Shown here: in pieces, positions 6,221 to 8,229 of the stretch
Numbering within the stretch: the first letter of the stretch is position 1
How the letters are laid out: every line of letters begins with the position of its first letter
Assembly: GCA_036389695.1 (NCBI GenBank)
Contig: DASVWG010000488.1
Span: forward strand, 1-8,229
Direction: 5' to 3'
DNA from: JALZHR01 sp036389695
GTDB lineage: Bacteria > Acidobacteriota > Blastocatellia > Pyrinomonadales > Pyrinomonadaceae
Length of the DNA: 8,229 nt
Translations under genes and position numbers: made by a program
The notes under the pieces: generated by a model
Told to the model about the DNA's origin: nothing
Databases searched by the model: none
What the model saw: only the letters and a program-made list of their open reading frames with translations

Positions 6221-6225
6221 CCCTT
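6221..6225 (-). promoter_or_regulatory. Ribosome binding site of the VWA protein gene
   Basis: AAGGG on the minus strand lies four bases before the ATG and inside the 14-base gap after the glucosidase stop. It supports the chosen VWA start and independent initiation within a shared transcript. Confidence 0.6.
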
Positions 6226-6230
6226 GTCGC

Positions 6231-8229
<1,999 letters not shown>

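Overview
The window suggests a member of the phylum Acidobacteriota, most likely a moderate-GC lineage. The main clue is a secreted protein carrying the 'VWFA-related' domain that is especially common in Acidobacteria. An archaeal-type glucose 1-dehydrogenase and a bacterial GH63-type glucosidase fit soil bacteria of this kind. This placement rests on protein families; no rRNA gene is present. All eight genes recognised lie on the minus strand, so transcription runs from high to low coordinates. Intergenic gaps are short and none exceeds about 110 bases.

Upstream block (8229 down to 3404): a GH63-like glucosidase, cut by the window edge at its 5' end, is followed after 14 bases by a secreted VWA protein with an N-terminal DUF6624-like domain. 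After another 23 bases comes a medium-chain, zinc-dependent glucose 1-dehydrogenase. The spacing suggests one operon. The glucosidase could release glucose that the dehydrogenase oxidises to gluconolactone; the role of the secreted VWA protein between them is unknown.

Spacer (3403 to 3292): a short spacer is filled by an imperfect inverted repeat built from 7-base units of the form [A/C]GT[G/A]AAT, next to a CTCCGCGAACTCTGTGG motif of a kind seen as dispersed repeats in many bacteria.

Downstream block (3291 down to 145): clpS and clpA, the N-degron adaptor and the AAA+ unfoldase of the ClpAP protease, are separated by a complete type II toxin-antitoxin pair (BrnT-family toxin, then a CopG-type antitoxin). 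The clpS stop and the toxin start touch (TAAATG), and toxin and antitoxin overlap by 14 bases, so the pair is embedded in the clp operon. The pair is poorer in G+C than its neighbours, which suggests insertion by transfer. A hairpin with a T-tract follows clpA and also lies just before the start of a NUDIX-like gene that runs off the left edge.

The most interesting observation is the toxin-antitoxin pair translationally woven into the operon of a protease system of the class that usually controls antitoxin stability.
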